Positions 1-7,070 of a stretch of DNA of 64,000 nucleotides are shown one piece after another. The notes beneath the pieces were generated by a model. The model worked only from the letters and a program-made list of their open reading frames with translations. It ran no database searches and was not told the DNA's origin. The position numbers were made by a program, and so were the translations under genes. Origin of the DNA: Sphingobacterium faecale (GTDB lineage: Bacteria > Bacteroidota > Bacteroidia > Sphingobacteriales > Sphingobacteriaceae); contig NZ_JAERTY010000008.1 of the NCBI RefSeq assembly GCF_016746095.1, positions 356,584 through 420,583 on the forward strand, written 5' to 3'. Positions within the stretch are counted from its first letter, which is position 1. Every line of letters starts with the position of its first letter.

Positions 1-200
1 TCTATCAGCTCTTGTGCTTTGACGATGGGGTATCCAGGTATGTCGTATATGGGTTTGTGCGGGTATATTTCGGACAGTTGTCCACCTACCTGTGGTAATA
101 CGTCGATCAAGTGGCAGCGCATTTTCAACAAACCGGCTTCAAATACCGCAAATAGTCCAACTGGACCGGCACCTATAATGCAAATATCTGTTTGTATCAT
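1..200 (-). CDS. NAD(P)/FAD-dependent oxidoreductase (ferredoxin-NADP reductase type 2-like), 5' part only
   Basis: The start codon is the ATG at 198-200 and the gene runs off the left edge, so only the first 66 codons are visible. They open with a Rossmann dinucleotide-binding motif (IIGAGPVGLFAVFEAG) at residues 8-23, followed by a segment reading QVGGQLSEIYPHKPIYDIPG. This pattern is typical of the thioredoxin-reductase-like ferredoxin/flavodoxin-NADP+ reductases of Bacteroidota and Firmicutes, which pass electrons between NADPH and ferredoxin through FAD. The gene lies four bases downstream of a MarR regulator on the same strand, so the two are probably co-transcribed and the regulator may control it. 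The rest of the protein, including the NADPH domain, lies outside the window, so thioredoxin reductase remains an alternative. Confidence 0.8.
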   Translation of the reverse strand, partial: MIQTDICIIGAGPVGLFAVFEAGLLKMRCHLIDVLPQVGGQLSEIYPHKPIYDIPGYPIVKAQELI

Positions 201-204
201 AATA

Positions 205-642
205 CTATTTGTGAGTTAAGTTATCGTATATAGTGTTTAATATCCTTGTGAAATGGGCAAAGTCTTCTTCATTTAGATTTTTCCATGCCTGCATACGGAA
301 ATCGGCAACTTTGGGAGCGATTTCCTGTATTTTGTATTCTCCTTTTTTTGTTATATGTAGTCGTAAAGACCTACGATCGGAAGGGTGACTGATTCGCTCA
401 GCAAATTCTTTTTTTATCAATAGATCGATGATTCTCGTTAATGTTGGCTGATCTTTGCCACATAGCTCGGCCATTTCCTTGTTGCTGAGGGAGGGGTTTT
501 CGTATATGGTACGGAGGACTATCCATTGATCTACCGTAAGGTCGAACTGTTGTTCGGCAAAGGCGGTCTGTGCATACTGTTTCACCTTTCTCGCTGTTCG
601 ATCGAGAATAAAAGAGTATTGATTGTAACTTTCGTTTAGCAT
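205..642 (-). CDS. MarR family transcriptional regulator
   Basis: This 145-aa protein has the length and layout of MarR regulators: an N-terminal dimerisation helix, a winged helix-turn-helix around residues 35-100 (LSNKEMAELCGKDQPTLTRI is the HTH, DRRSLRLHITKKG the wing), and a C-terminal helix. MarR proteins bind palindromes as dimers and are usually released by phenolic ligands or by oxidation. The ATG at 640-642 opens the conserved reading. The gene lies directly upstream of the reductase at 1-200, which fits a redox-responsive pair, but that link is an inference. The ligand cannot be read from the sequence. Confidence 0.9.
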   Translation of the reverse strand: MLNESYNQYSFILDRTARKVKQYAQTAFAEQQFDLTVDQWIVLRTIYENPSLSNKEMAELCGKDQPTLTRIIDLLIKKEFAERISHPSDRRSLRLHITKKGEYKIQEIAPKVADFRMQAWKNLNEEDFAHFTRILNTIYDNLTHK

Positions 643-728
643 AACAATAATTAGTGTGACAAATATAATTATTGCTTTCCATAATTTAAAGAAAGTTGGT
701 CATATGTAAGTAATAGTAGATTTACATA

Positions 729-1469
729 TTAGAGGTTATAAGCTGCAATGATGCCGACTGGGTTTAAGTCTTTGGAATTTAATAGGGAGGTATGGTTTCC
801 GTATTTGGTGATATAAAGTATTGCCAGAGATACTACGATACTATTGTATTTGGTGTTGTTTACGTCATGGACGAGAGTCTGGGGATCAATTCCTTCTCCT
901 TGTTGGCTGTATATGGGCAATTCGATTTCGTGGCTCCCGATTGTTTCAAAGTGCCTGAAACCAAAATTAAAACCTACAGTTTCTATTTTTAGAATGATAT
1001 GGCTACAGTTTTTGGGTATATGAAAATTGCGTTGTGCGTTGAGAGAAGGTAACGATATGGATGTTGTACCGTTAGACTCGAACGTGACTTGCGGATCACA
1101 ATACAGGTAATCATGGATATGGCATTTTTCATTAAATTGGAAGTCAACCAGTCGTTGAATGTTACCATCACTGACGTTAAGCATTCCGGAGTATCGTTTT
1201 CCATACCCGCGCAGCACACGCTGCATGTGCTGCTGTAAGCGATTGTGCATTCCACTATCGTGCATATCCAGATGTAGGGATCTGAAGGCTCGCCGTATTA
1301 CTGCACCTGCTGCACTAGCGGTTCCGAAATCGGTTGCTGCGTTTTGTGTCCATTGGGTCTGCTTTAGCTTATCCGATGGTTTGGTCTGTACAACATTTTT
1401 GTTGCCTACTTTTCGATTGACCAGATTCCCGATCTGGCCTCTCAGATATCCATTCTCTATAATCGCCAT
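729..1469 (-). CDS. Hypothetical protein, 246 aa
   Basis: I do not recognise this protein. It has no signal peptide and no membrane segment. The first 60 residues (IENGYLRGQIGNLVNRKVGNKNV near the start, split by Gly and Lys) resemble in style the N-termini of the DUF6266-type proteins of Bacteroidota, which also begin with a Gly-rich 'GxxGKxGNxVG' stretch; this is a weak resemblance. The middle is rich in Arg and His, and residues 125-246 look beta-rich with alternating hydrophobics. The ATG at 1467-1469 is the only good start. It stands alone, with 408 bp of non-coding DNA upstream, next to the XRE regulator at 1878-2264 and the accessory operon beyond. Function unknown. Confidence 0.6.
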   Translation of the reverse strand: MAIIENGYLRGQIGNLVNRKVGNKNVVQTKPSDKLKQTQWTQNAATDFGTASAAGAVIRRAFRSLHLDMHDSGMHNRLQQHMQRVLRGYGKRYSGMLNVSDGNIQRLVDFQFNEKCHIHDYLYCDPQVTFESNGTTSISLPSLNAQRNFHIPKNCSHIILKIETVGFNFGFRHFETIGSHEIELPIYSQQGEGIDPQTLVHDVNNTKYNSIVVSLAILYITKYGNHTSLLNSKDLNPVGIIAAYNL

Positions 1470-1877
1470 AATCTAAAGATAGCTATTTAAATGTTTGAAA
1501 AACAATATTTTGTAGCTTTTTCGGAATTGGAAAACGTGATGTATTGGCTGTTGTGAAATTTGAAATTGGTGGTGCTTTACGATTATGAAATTGGCAATTG
1601 GATATTATGTCCAAGTACTGTAGCTATAGTATAGATAGTACTTAGATTCGGTTAAGAGAGTAACTGTGTCCGAAGTGTCTTTTAGGTGCTAGTGATTTGC
1701 TACTGACTGAGACACGCTGTCAACTCGGAGAGAACACGGACTCAACACGGAGAGAACGGCCTTTTGAATGGCATATGCTGTGCTTTATCCGTGGATGATT
1801 AGCGGATAAGACCACTTTGGTGAATATACGATGTTTTGTTGAATAGAATGGTGGATATTGGATCTCGTTTTAGCTTT
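1470..1877. other. 408-bp non-coding stretch with a short direct repeat and a small hairpin
   Basis: No ORF of convincing length or composition was seen on either strand. Two near-identical 14-mers, AACTCGGAGAGAAC at 1722-1735 and AACACGGAGAGAAC at 1744-1757, are spaced 22 bp apart. A small inverted repeat, TTATCCG at 1785-1791 and CGGATAA at 1803-1809, follows. Their role is unknown. Confidence 0.5.
1722..1757. repeat. Pair of 14-bp direct repeats, 22-bp period
   Basis: AACTCGGAGAGAAC (1722-1735) and AACACGGAGAGAAC (1744-1757) differ at one base. A 22-bp period is about two helical turns, so binding sites on one face of the helix are possible; a decayed tandem repeat is equally possible. 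Confidence 0.5.
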
Positions 1878-2264
1878 TTATATTCCTCTCTTGGCATCAG
1901 CTAACTCTTTTTCTAACCGTACGATTTTTTCGGATTGAAGTTCTTTTGTCTCTTCTAGTAGTGCTAGTTGCTTTTGTAATAAACTAATCATTGTATTTGG
2001 TTCTAATTCATGGGAGAGTAGTGGGTCTTTTAAGACATCTGTTTTGTTGGGTTTTAACATGCTGCCTTTTCCAGTCACTAGCCACTCTGCATTTAATTCT
2101 GGATAGCTTTCTAGTATTTTGGATAAATTTATATCTGATATTCCAGATTTTTGATGCGAACGGTCTACAAAACCTTTTGCTAGGCCTGTTTTTAATAAAA
2201 AATCTTTTGGCCTAATGGATTGATTTTCAATAAAATCTATGATTCTTTTTCTAGCTGTATCCAA
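1878..2264 (-). CDS. XRE/phage-repressor-like DNA-binding protein with C-terminal coiled coil
   Basis: This 128-aa protein starts with a helix-turn-helix domain at residues 5-60 (FLLKTGLAKGFVDR and ISDINLSKILESYPELN). It contains the NAEWLVTGKGSML motif that is typical of phage-type and Bacteroidota XRE regulators. Residues 95-126 form a Leu/Glu/Lys-rich segment that should be a coiled coil for dimerisation. The start is TTG at 2262-2264; no ATG gives a better N-terminus. It is divergent from the operon beginning at 2511, and its start codon lies inside the first of two 15-bp direct repeats at the operon promoter. It therefore probably represses both itself and that operon. The inducer is unknown. 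Confidence 0.8.
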   Translation of the reverse strand: MDTARKRIIDFIENQSIRPKDFLLKTGLAKGFVDRSHQKSGISDINLSKILESYPELNAEWLVTGKGSMLKPNKTDVLKDPLLSHELEPNTMISLLQKQLALLEETKELQSEKIVRLEKELADAKRGI

Positions 2265-2302
2265 AATATTTGATATTTATTTGTTTTTATCTAAAATATT
2301 GG
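2258..2302. promoter_or_regulatory. Putative operator: two 15-bp direct repeats 30 bp apart
   Basis: TATCCAAAATATTTG (2258-2272) and TATCTAAAATATTGG (2288-2302) match at 13 of 15 positions and start 30 bp apart, close to three helical turns. The first covers the TTG start of the XRE-type gene. The second lies between the -33 and -7 elements of the rightward promoter. This placement is what an autoregulating repressor of the divergent operon would need. Binding itself is inferred. Confidence 0.55.
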
Positions 2303-2312
2303 TCTATCTTTG
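2280..2312 (+). promoter_or_regulatory. Bacteroidota-type promoter for the accessory operon
   Basis: TTTG at 2280-2283 is followed after 21 bp by TATCTTTG at 2305-2312, matching the TTTG-N19-21-TAnnTTTG primary sigma consensus of Bacteroidota. It points at the gene starting at 2511 and would leave a leader of roughly 190 nt, in which I see no clear ORF. Confidence 0.6.
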
Positions 2313-2510
2313 TTTTGTTGATTAAGACAGTTTAACACTACACAAAACTAATAAAAAACGCGATAACTGCTATAGGTGTGTTGTCCATGTTTTGTGCATA
2401 AAAAAGATGTTTTGTTCCTGTTTTTAAATCAATGAAAGATACCCGATTATGAACTATTCCTGCCGCAGATTTGCGCGATAGGTGATAATATTAATATAAA
2501 CTAATTGATT

Positions 2511-4256
2511 ATGGAACTAAACAAAGACTTATTAATCGAACGATTGTCTTCAAAATTGGAGCTACGTGGCGTTTTCTTGTATGAAGACTGGCTTGGAGAT
2601 ACGCGGGTTGAACATCTCATGCTAGTGGTCAGTGCTGTAAAAGGTGTTTCACCTACTACTATGGCGCCTATAGTCAGGTTGTGTATGGTAGATATGCCCG
2701 AAATACCCTTTCATATTATTATTGAGGGGGAGTGGTTGAATCAGTTACGCAAAGGGTCGTTGTACCATAGTTATGCCTCTTTGCCTGTACATCGTATCTA
2801 CTATTCCCGACCTAAGGAGATCGATCTGTTATTAAATAAGAAAATTATCAATTCCATGGCGGAGGTGAACCAAAAGGAATATGAGAAGGCTTTAGGTTAT
2901 GCGAAGGAATACTTAAGTGCGAGTAGCGAATTTGCATTGAAAGAGAAGTATGACCAAGGAGTCTTTATGCTACATCAGTATTTAGAAGTAAAGATTCGTG
3001 CTTTTTATGGGCTAATGGGGGGACAGTTTGGGAAGACACATAACCTCGAGTATATTATCAAGAAAGTCAGAAGTGCTGCTCCGTCGCTTTTGTCGATATT
3101 TGCTTATGACGTTGCTGACGTGGAATTGTACAGGTTGCTGGATACGGCTTATAAGTCTTGTGTGAAGGGAGGTTCTACGGAGGTGTCGGTCGAACAATAT
3201 GAATTTGTAAGAACGCAAAGTGTCTTTCTGGCAGAGATACTTGATGCGATGGTGGGCCGTATGATAGCGGAGGTGTCAACTTACCGCGCTCAATTGCCCA
3301 CGGATAAGCCGAAGGAGGAGAAGAGGTCTGCTGTCCAAGTTGTGGAGCAGAAAGAGAATTCGAATAAGTCGCATCAGGTGGTTGTGGAGGATTTTTCGGA
3401 TTTTCCTTGGCCTCAACGATATAAAGATGATGCTAATGCGTTATTGGATGATATTTATTCGAAGCACAGACCCGAACAAATTCTTTTGGTAAATTATAGA
3501 ACCGGAGGGTTGACCAAAGGAAATCCTTTTCAAGAAAAGGCGTCTAAGCCTATGGAAGAGCTTGAGATGCATTTGGTCGTGTTGATGAAGAACAGAGGGC
3601 CATTTCGTTATCGCGAGGTACGACGAGGTGTAGTTTGCGTGACTATGGTTTTTTTGAACGTTTCTTATGTCGAAAGGAGTCTTAAAGAGGGCGGACGATT
3701 TGTGAATGCGGTATGGAAGAATGGTTGGCTGTTGCGGAAGAAGGCTACGTTTGGTACGCCTTTGGGTCCTGTTGAGGTCGATTGGAAGGAGAAGGCAGAC
3801 AGAATGGATACGCTGGTCTGTAACGCTGAGGCTTCTATGAAAAACATGTTGAGTTTGATAAAGGATTCTCCGATTTTAATGGATGATACGAGTTTGCTTT
3901 TATTGCATCAGTTGATCGATATGGGAGTTAAGACATATCTGAGATGTGTGGTAGGGTTTATTCCAGAAGGTGTCAATCTGCAGACGTTAATGGATTGGTG
4001 TGCTATTGCGGATACACAGGTTATTGATTTCTTTTTCGAGTGGAATGAAGTGGAAAAGAAGGTTCTTGTTCTCGCCATAGAGTCCGAACGGGTTTGTTGG
4101 ATGGGGGAGGCAAAGAATTTTAGTTCGGAATCTAAGCAAGTTGTTCGAAAGAGGGCAGAAAGATTGATGGAGTTTTTTGTTCAACTGTGCAAGGAGTCCG
4201 TTCAATCTATGCAATCCCGTATTGTAGAGCCGATAGCTGAATCGGCAACTATTTAA
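2511..4256 (+). CDS. Duplicated MNT-like/HEPN-domain protein
   Basis: The ATG at 2511 is preferred over the TTG six bases earlier, giving 581 aa. Residues about 1-115 look like a degenerate nucleotidyltransferase (MNT-like) fold. Residues about 120-250 are a HEPN domain (VFMLHQYLEVKIRAFYGLMG, then KTHNLEYII). After a charged linker (about 255-310) the same order repeats: an MNT-like region at about 315-430 and a second HEPN-like helical bundle at about 440-565 (LLLLHQLIDMGVKTYLRC). HEPN proteins often act in toxin-antitoxin, defence or regulatory RNA processing, but I cannot find a clear R-x4-6-H RNase motif in either copy, so catalysis is doubtful. It is the first and largest gene of an operon reaching 7017 and lies divergent to an XRE repressor. 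Its actual role is unknown. Confidence 0.7.
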   Translation: MELNKDLLIERLSSKLELRGVFLYEDWLGDTRVEHLMLVVSAVKGVSPTTMAPIVRLCMVDMPEIPFHIIIEGEWLNQLRKGSLYHSYASLPVHRIYYSRPKEIDLLLNKKIINSMAEVNQKEYEKALGYAKEYLSASSEFALKEKYDQGVFMLHQYLEVKIRAFYGLMGGQFGKTHNLEYIIKKVRSAAPSLLSIFAYDVADVELYRLLDTAYKSCVKGGSTEVSVEQYEFVRTQSVFLAEILDAMVGRMIAEVSTYRAQLPTDKPKEEKRSAVQVVEQKENSNKSHQVVVEDFSDFPWPQRYKDDANALLDDIYSKHRPEQILLVNYRTGGLTKGNPFQEKASKPMEELEMHLVVLMKNRGPFRYREVRRGVVCVTMVFLNVSYVERSLKEGGRFVNAVWKNGWLLRKKATFGTPLGPVEVDWKEKADRMDTLVCNAEASMKNMLSLIKDSPILMDDTSLLLLHQLIDMGVKTYLRCVVGFIPEGVNLQTLMDWCAIADTQVIDFFFEWNEVEKKVLVLAIESERVCWMGEAKNFSSESKQVVRKRAERLMEFFVQLCKESVQSMQSRIVEPIAESATI

Positions 4257-4275
4257 AAACTAAACGAAAAACTAT

Positions 4276-4389
4276 ATGAAAGATACAGTAAAGACGGATG
4301 CCACAGAGGCATCTGCAGCCACCGCTTTGCCTAAGCGGAAAGCTTCTGAACCTTTTTTTTATTCAATTGGCGAGGAGAGGGTTGTTTGA
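4276..4389 (+). CDS. Small ORF, 37 aa, unknown
   Basis: An ATG 19 bases after the HEPN gene opens a 37-codon frame ending in TGA at 4387-4389, 19 bases before the next gene. The peptide has an acidic and Ala/Thr-rich first half (DATEASAATALPKRK) and ends FFYSIGEERVV. It fills the gap between two operon genes neatly and shares their strand, which supports it being translated. No family is recognised and no ribosome-profiling evidence exists here, so it may also be a spacer. Confidence 0.4.
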   Translation: MKDTVKTDATEASAATALPKRKASEPFFYSIGEERVV

Positions 4390-4408
4390 CTAATCAAAAC
4401 TATAAATT

Positions 4409-5101
4409 ATGGAAAAGATAGCAATAGGCCGTAACAGCTACGCTGGTGTGATGTATTCATCTGACTTTGTGTATTGGTACACTTACCTGAAGCGACGCAT
4501 AGCAAAGGGATGGTCTTCTGAAGAATTATCCTTCTTATTGGGGAAGGCTCCTTTTTACTATAATGATTTTGAGCTGATGCATGTTGTTGGAAAGTTTTTA
4601 CAAAATGAACGTATTATGCTGGATCGGATTTATCAGGACTCTACTGTAGAGCCTATTATGCCTTCAAGGAAGTCTTATGAAACGAATGAGGAGCGTCTAA
4701 TTCGGGTTAATATTGAGGAGGGAGAGTTTTATCGGGAATTTGAGCTTATTGTTCCTTGGACTTTTTTGCGTGAGGAGCGGTACAAGGATGATGGCGTATC
4801 AAAGTGTAAGAAGTATAGGCTGCCCGAGCTAAGATTTAAGGAATGGTTTTTAGAAGAAAGTCTAGAAATGGTTTCGGATGCGACCATCGATATTCGTAAT
4901 AAGCTAAATAGATTTCTCGATAACAGAGGTCTAAAGGACGGAAAGACAGCGATGGAGTTGTTTCGAGAAGTGGAGTTTACAGGACGACATAACTTCAAGA
5001 TATATCCGAGGCACCTGAAAAACGGTTTGTATAATCTGATTAAGGCTGGAAAAGTGTATGTGCGGAATATGAATCAACGGTATGTGTTTTTTGAGGCTTA
5101 A
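4409..5101 (+). CDS. HTH-like accessory protein A, 230 aa (paralogue of the next gene)
   Basis: Function unknown. Residues 22-52 read like a degenerate XRE helix-turn-helix (RRIAKGWSSEELSFLLGKA). The next gene carries the same block (GWSAEELSFLLG) at a similar position, so the two are diverged paralogues. The middle is acidic and basic mixed, and the last 45 residues (GRHNFKIYPRHLKNGLYNL and KVYVRNMNQRYVFF) look like a winged-helix end. No signal peptide or membrane span. It is the third member of the operon, with 13 bp to the next gene. Confidence 0.6.
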   Translation: MEKIAIGRNSYAGVMYSSDFVYWYTYLKRRIAKGWSSEELSFLLGKAPFYYNDFELMHVVGKFLQNERIMLDRIYQDSTVEPIMPSRKSYETNEERLIRVNIEEGEFYREFELIVPWTFLREERYKDDGVSKCKKYRLPELRFKEWFLEESLEMVSDATIDIRNKLNRFLDNRGLKDGKTAMELFREVEFTGRHNFKIYPRHLKNGLYNLIKAGKVYVRNMNQRYVFFEA

Positions 5102-5113
5102 AGAAGAAAAAAT

Positions 5114-5770
5114 ATGGAAAAACAAATAGAACACGTTGGAGAGGGAACGTATAAAGCGACGTGTAAGCCGCAATACATAAGCTTTTTGTACTGCCTGCTT
5201 ATCAGTAGGATTAGTCGTGGTTGGTCGGCTGAAGAATTATCTTTTTTGTTGGGGCAAGAAGATGATTTTATAGGTAATCTAGAACGGTTTATTGTATTTG
5301 ATTATAGCGTGGACCTATATGGGCACTTGTTGCAGATTATGCCGGAAGCGCATTTGCTGATGAGTTCCGTAAGGGAGGTCAATGAATTTAATTACAAGCA
5401 TAGCATTATCATGGAAGGGCATCTGATCCGCTACCGTATGGAACAGTATGTAAATGAGTGGGAGAGTATAACTGTATTTGAACTACTAGAGGAAGATGGG
5501 GCATATCGGGATAAGGTTGCGTCAAACTCTATTAAAGAGGAGTTGAGTCAGGCCAAGGCGTATTTGGCCATGCTTATGGAAGAGGGGTATTTCAGAAGGT
5601 ATATTACAGCGTTAGAGATTTTCATGGTATTGAAAAGTGATTTCTGCAGTCATTTCCAGCCCAAGCAATTAAAAACTGAACTGGATAAATTATGGGGAAG
5701 GAAAGGTACAGCCCCCCTTAAACGAACGAAAAGACGGAGTTATGGTTATCGTTTTACCCTGCATAGATAA
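5114..5770 (+). CDS. HTH-like accessory protein B, 218 aa (paralogue of the previous gene)
   Basis: Function unknown. It shares with the preceding gene a hydrophobic, Tyr-rich start and the block RISRGWSAEELSFLLGQ at residues 34-50, a degenerate helix-turn-helix. The C-terminal 40 residues are strongly basic (KRTKRRSYGYRF), which suggests nucleic-acid contact. The remainder has diverged strongly from its partner, so the two probably have distinct partners or sites. Nine bases separate it from the next gene, in keeping with one transcript. Confidence 0.6.
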   Translation: MEKQIEHVGEGTYKATCKPQYISFLYCLLISRISRGWSAEELSFLLGQEDDFIGNLERFIVFDYSVDLYGHLLQIMPEAHLLMSSVREVNEFNYKHSIIMEGHLIRYRMEQYVNEWESITVFELLEEDGAYRDKVASNSIKEELSQAKAYLAMLMEEGYFRRYITALEIFMVLKSDFCSHFQPKQLKTELDKLWGRKGTAPLKRTKRRSYGYRFTLHR

Positions 5771-5779
5771 TTTAATAAA

Positions 5780-6544
5780 ATGGATAATAGAATAAATAAG
5801 GACGTGTTGGAAGTGCCTATGGACTTTCGTATTGCCTGCGAATCTTTTGGGATCCAAGTGGCGGACTTTTTACAGTTAATGGTGAGTCAGTTTGCATTTG
5901 TGAATCTTTTTGGAGAAGATGATTCGGTTTATAATTTGATTGTGAGGAGTTTTATGGAGGCGGAGGAAGTACTTGAGCGACAGGGAGGTTATAAAACCAA
6001 TTATTCACTGGCTGATAAAGCAAATCAGGCGTTGCCGATCTTTAAACAGCTTTATAAGTTGGGCGCGAACCGTAATTATTCCTGGAATGCGAAGCGAAGC
6101 CGATCTAAGAAAATTGTGGATAAGCTATTTTTAATTACGGGGAAGGATATAAGGGCTCAGCCTAAGGTTTACCTAGATGAGGATACTGCTATAACGCTCA
6201 GCCGTGATTTCCGAATATGGAGTACAATTCATAACTGTCCAGTCATACCCGTATTGAATGCAATGATGCAAAGGGTGTCTTTGGCTGATTTGTACGCTAG
6301 ACAGCATCTCGATGAAATCGAATATAATCCAACGTTAGGTATGTATCTCCGAATACAGCAAGGTTACGGTGATCTAGTTAACAGGGACCATTTAAATGGT
6401 TTAGGGTTTAAGGATTTTCTATGCGACCTACAAGAATTCGAAATGCGTTACTTTCTGTTTCATAGGTTGGCTGATAGAGTCGAAATGTATAGAGAACAAT
6501 TTTTGGAAAATTATAATGAAATGAATAAAGCAAATATAATATGA
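5780..6544 (+). CDS. Accessory protein C, 254 aa (N-terminus related to the 128-aa protein downstream)
   Basis: Function unknown. Residues 10-65 (VPMDFRIACESFGIQVADFL, then QLMVSQFAFVNLF) match in pattern the start of the protein at 6631-7017 (VPKPVSQICDIFGLTVQQLV, then FLDHVDLGLYF). Both therefore share a small helical domain of about 60 residues. The remaining 190 residues are largely helical and charged, with no catalytic motif I can name. The TGA stop at 6542-6544 overlaps the ATG of a 23-codon ORF, an ATGA junction typical of translational coupling. Confidence 0.6.
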   Translation: MDNRINKDVLEVPMDFRIACESFGIQVADFLQLMVSQFAFVNLFGEDDSVYNLIVRSFMEAEEVLERQGGYKTNYSLADKANQALPIFKQLYKLGANRNYSWNAKRSRSKKIVDKLFLITGKDIRAQPKVYLDEDTAITLSRDFRIWSTIHNCPVIPVLNAMMQRVSLADLYARQHLDEIEYNPTLGMYLRIQQGYGDLVNRDHLNGLGFKDFLCDLQEFEMRYFLFHRLADRVEMYREQFLENYNEMNKANII

Positions 6545-6612
6545 AATATCCATGTAGTAGCAACTGCACAAACACGAATGAATATAGTTTGGATATTCCA
6601 TATGACAACTGA
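6541..6612 (+). CDS. Very small ORF, 23 aa, translationally coupled
   Basis: The frame starts at the ATG that overlaps the stop of the 254-aa gene and ends at TGA 6610-6612, 18 bases before the next start. The peptide MKYPCSSNCTNTNEYSLDIP... has two Cys residues four apart. The ATGA overlap supports coupled translation, but at this length chance is a real alternative. No family is recognised. Confidence 0.3.
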   Translation: MKYPCSSNCTNTNEYSLDIPYDN

Positions 6613-6630
6613 AAGACAAATTATATACAT

Positions 6631-7017
6631 ATGAAAAATTTAGAACAAGTTACGGTCCCAAAGCCTGTTTCGCAGATTTGCGATATTTTTGGTTTGACTG
6701 TACAACAATTAGTACAGCGGTTTTTAGATCATGTGGATTTGGGGTTGTATTTCTCTAATCCATTTAGTACTGATCGATGGGCAAATGTTTTTACAACCGA
6801 GTGTGTGCTCCAAAATATGGGGGAAGAAAAGTACTTAAAGCGGTATGCAACCTTTGTAGATCGCATTACCGAAGCGGTATTGTCGGGTACAAAGGCAGAT
6901 GCCTTGGATAAAGTTTATCACATCATCGACGAATGGCATAAAGCTGTATTGGAAAATCGTATTCACGAAATTATGAAGGATGATAGTGATACAGAAGATG
7001 GTGAGCTAATTTTTTGA
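6631..7017 (+). CDS. Accessory protein D, 128 aa (related to N-terminus of protein C)
   Basis: Function unknown. The first 60 residues share a helical pattern with the start of the 254-aa protein two genes upstream, including FGLTVQQLVQRFLDHVDLGL against FGIQVADFLQLMVSQFAFVN. The middle helices are amphipathic and the last 15 residues are acidic (KDDSDTEDGELIF), a common feature of DNA-mimic or antitoxin-like tails, though that is only a resemblance. It is the last gene of the operon, closed by the hairpin at 7033-7068. Confidence 0.6.
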   Translation: MKNLEQVTVPKPVSQICDIFGLTVQQLVQRFLDHVDLGLYFSNPFSTDRWANVFTTECVLQNMGEEKYLKRYATFVDRITEAVLSGTKADALDKVYHIIDEWHKAVLENRIHEIMKDDSDTEDGELIF

Positions 7018-7032
7018 GCTTGTGATAGCAAC

Positions 7033-7068
7033 ACTATGGACTGCAATCATTACTGAGCAGTCCATAGT
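7033..7068. terminator. Convergent terminator hairpin
   Basis: ACTATGGACTG (7033-7043) pairs perfectly with CAGTCCATAGT (7058-7068) around a 14-nt loop. It lies between the end of the accessory operon and the convergent lipoprotein gene, three bases from the stop codon of the latter. The T-tract is weak (ATTTATTT). Confidence 0.65.
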
Positions 7069-7070
7069 AT

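Noticed and set aside
1491..1556. 21-codon frame in the gap before the 246-aa gene
   Set aside because: No supporting spacing, partner or composition.
2505..2510. TTG start for the HEPN gene two codons before the ATG
   Set aside because: The ATG at 2511 is a normal start; the two added residues carry no support.
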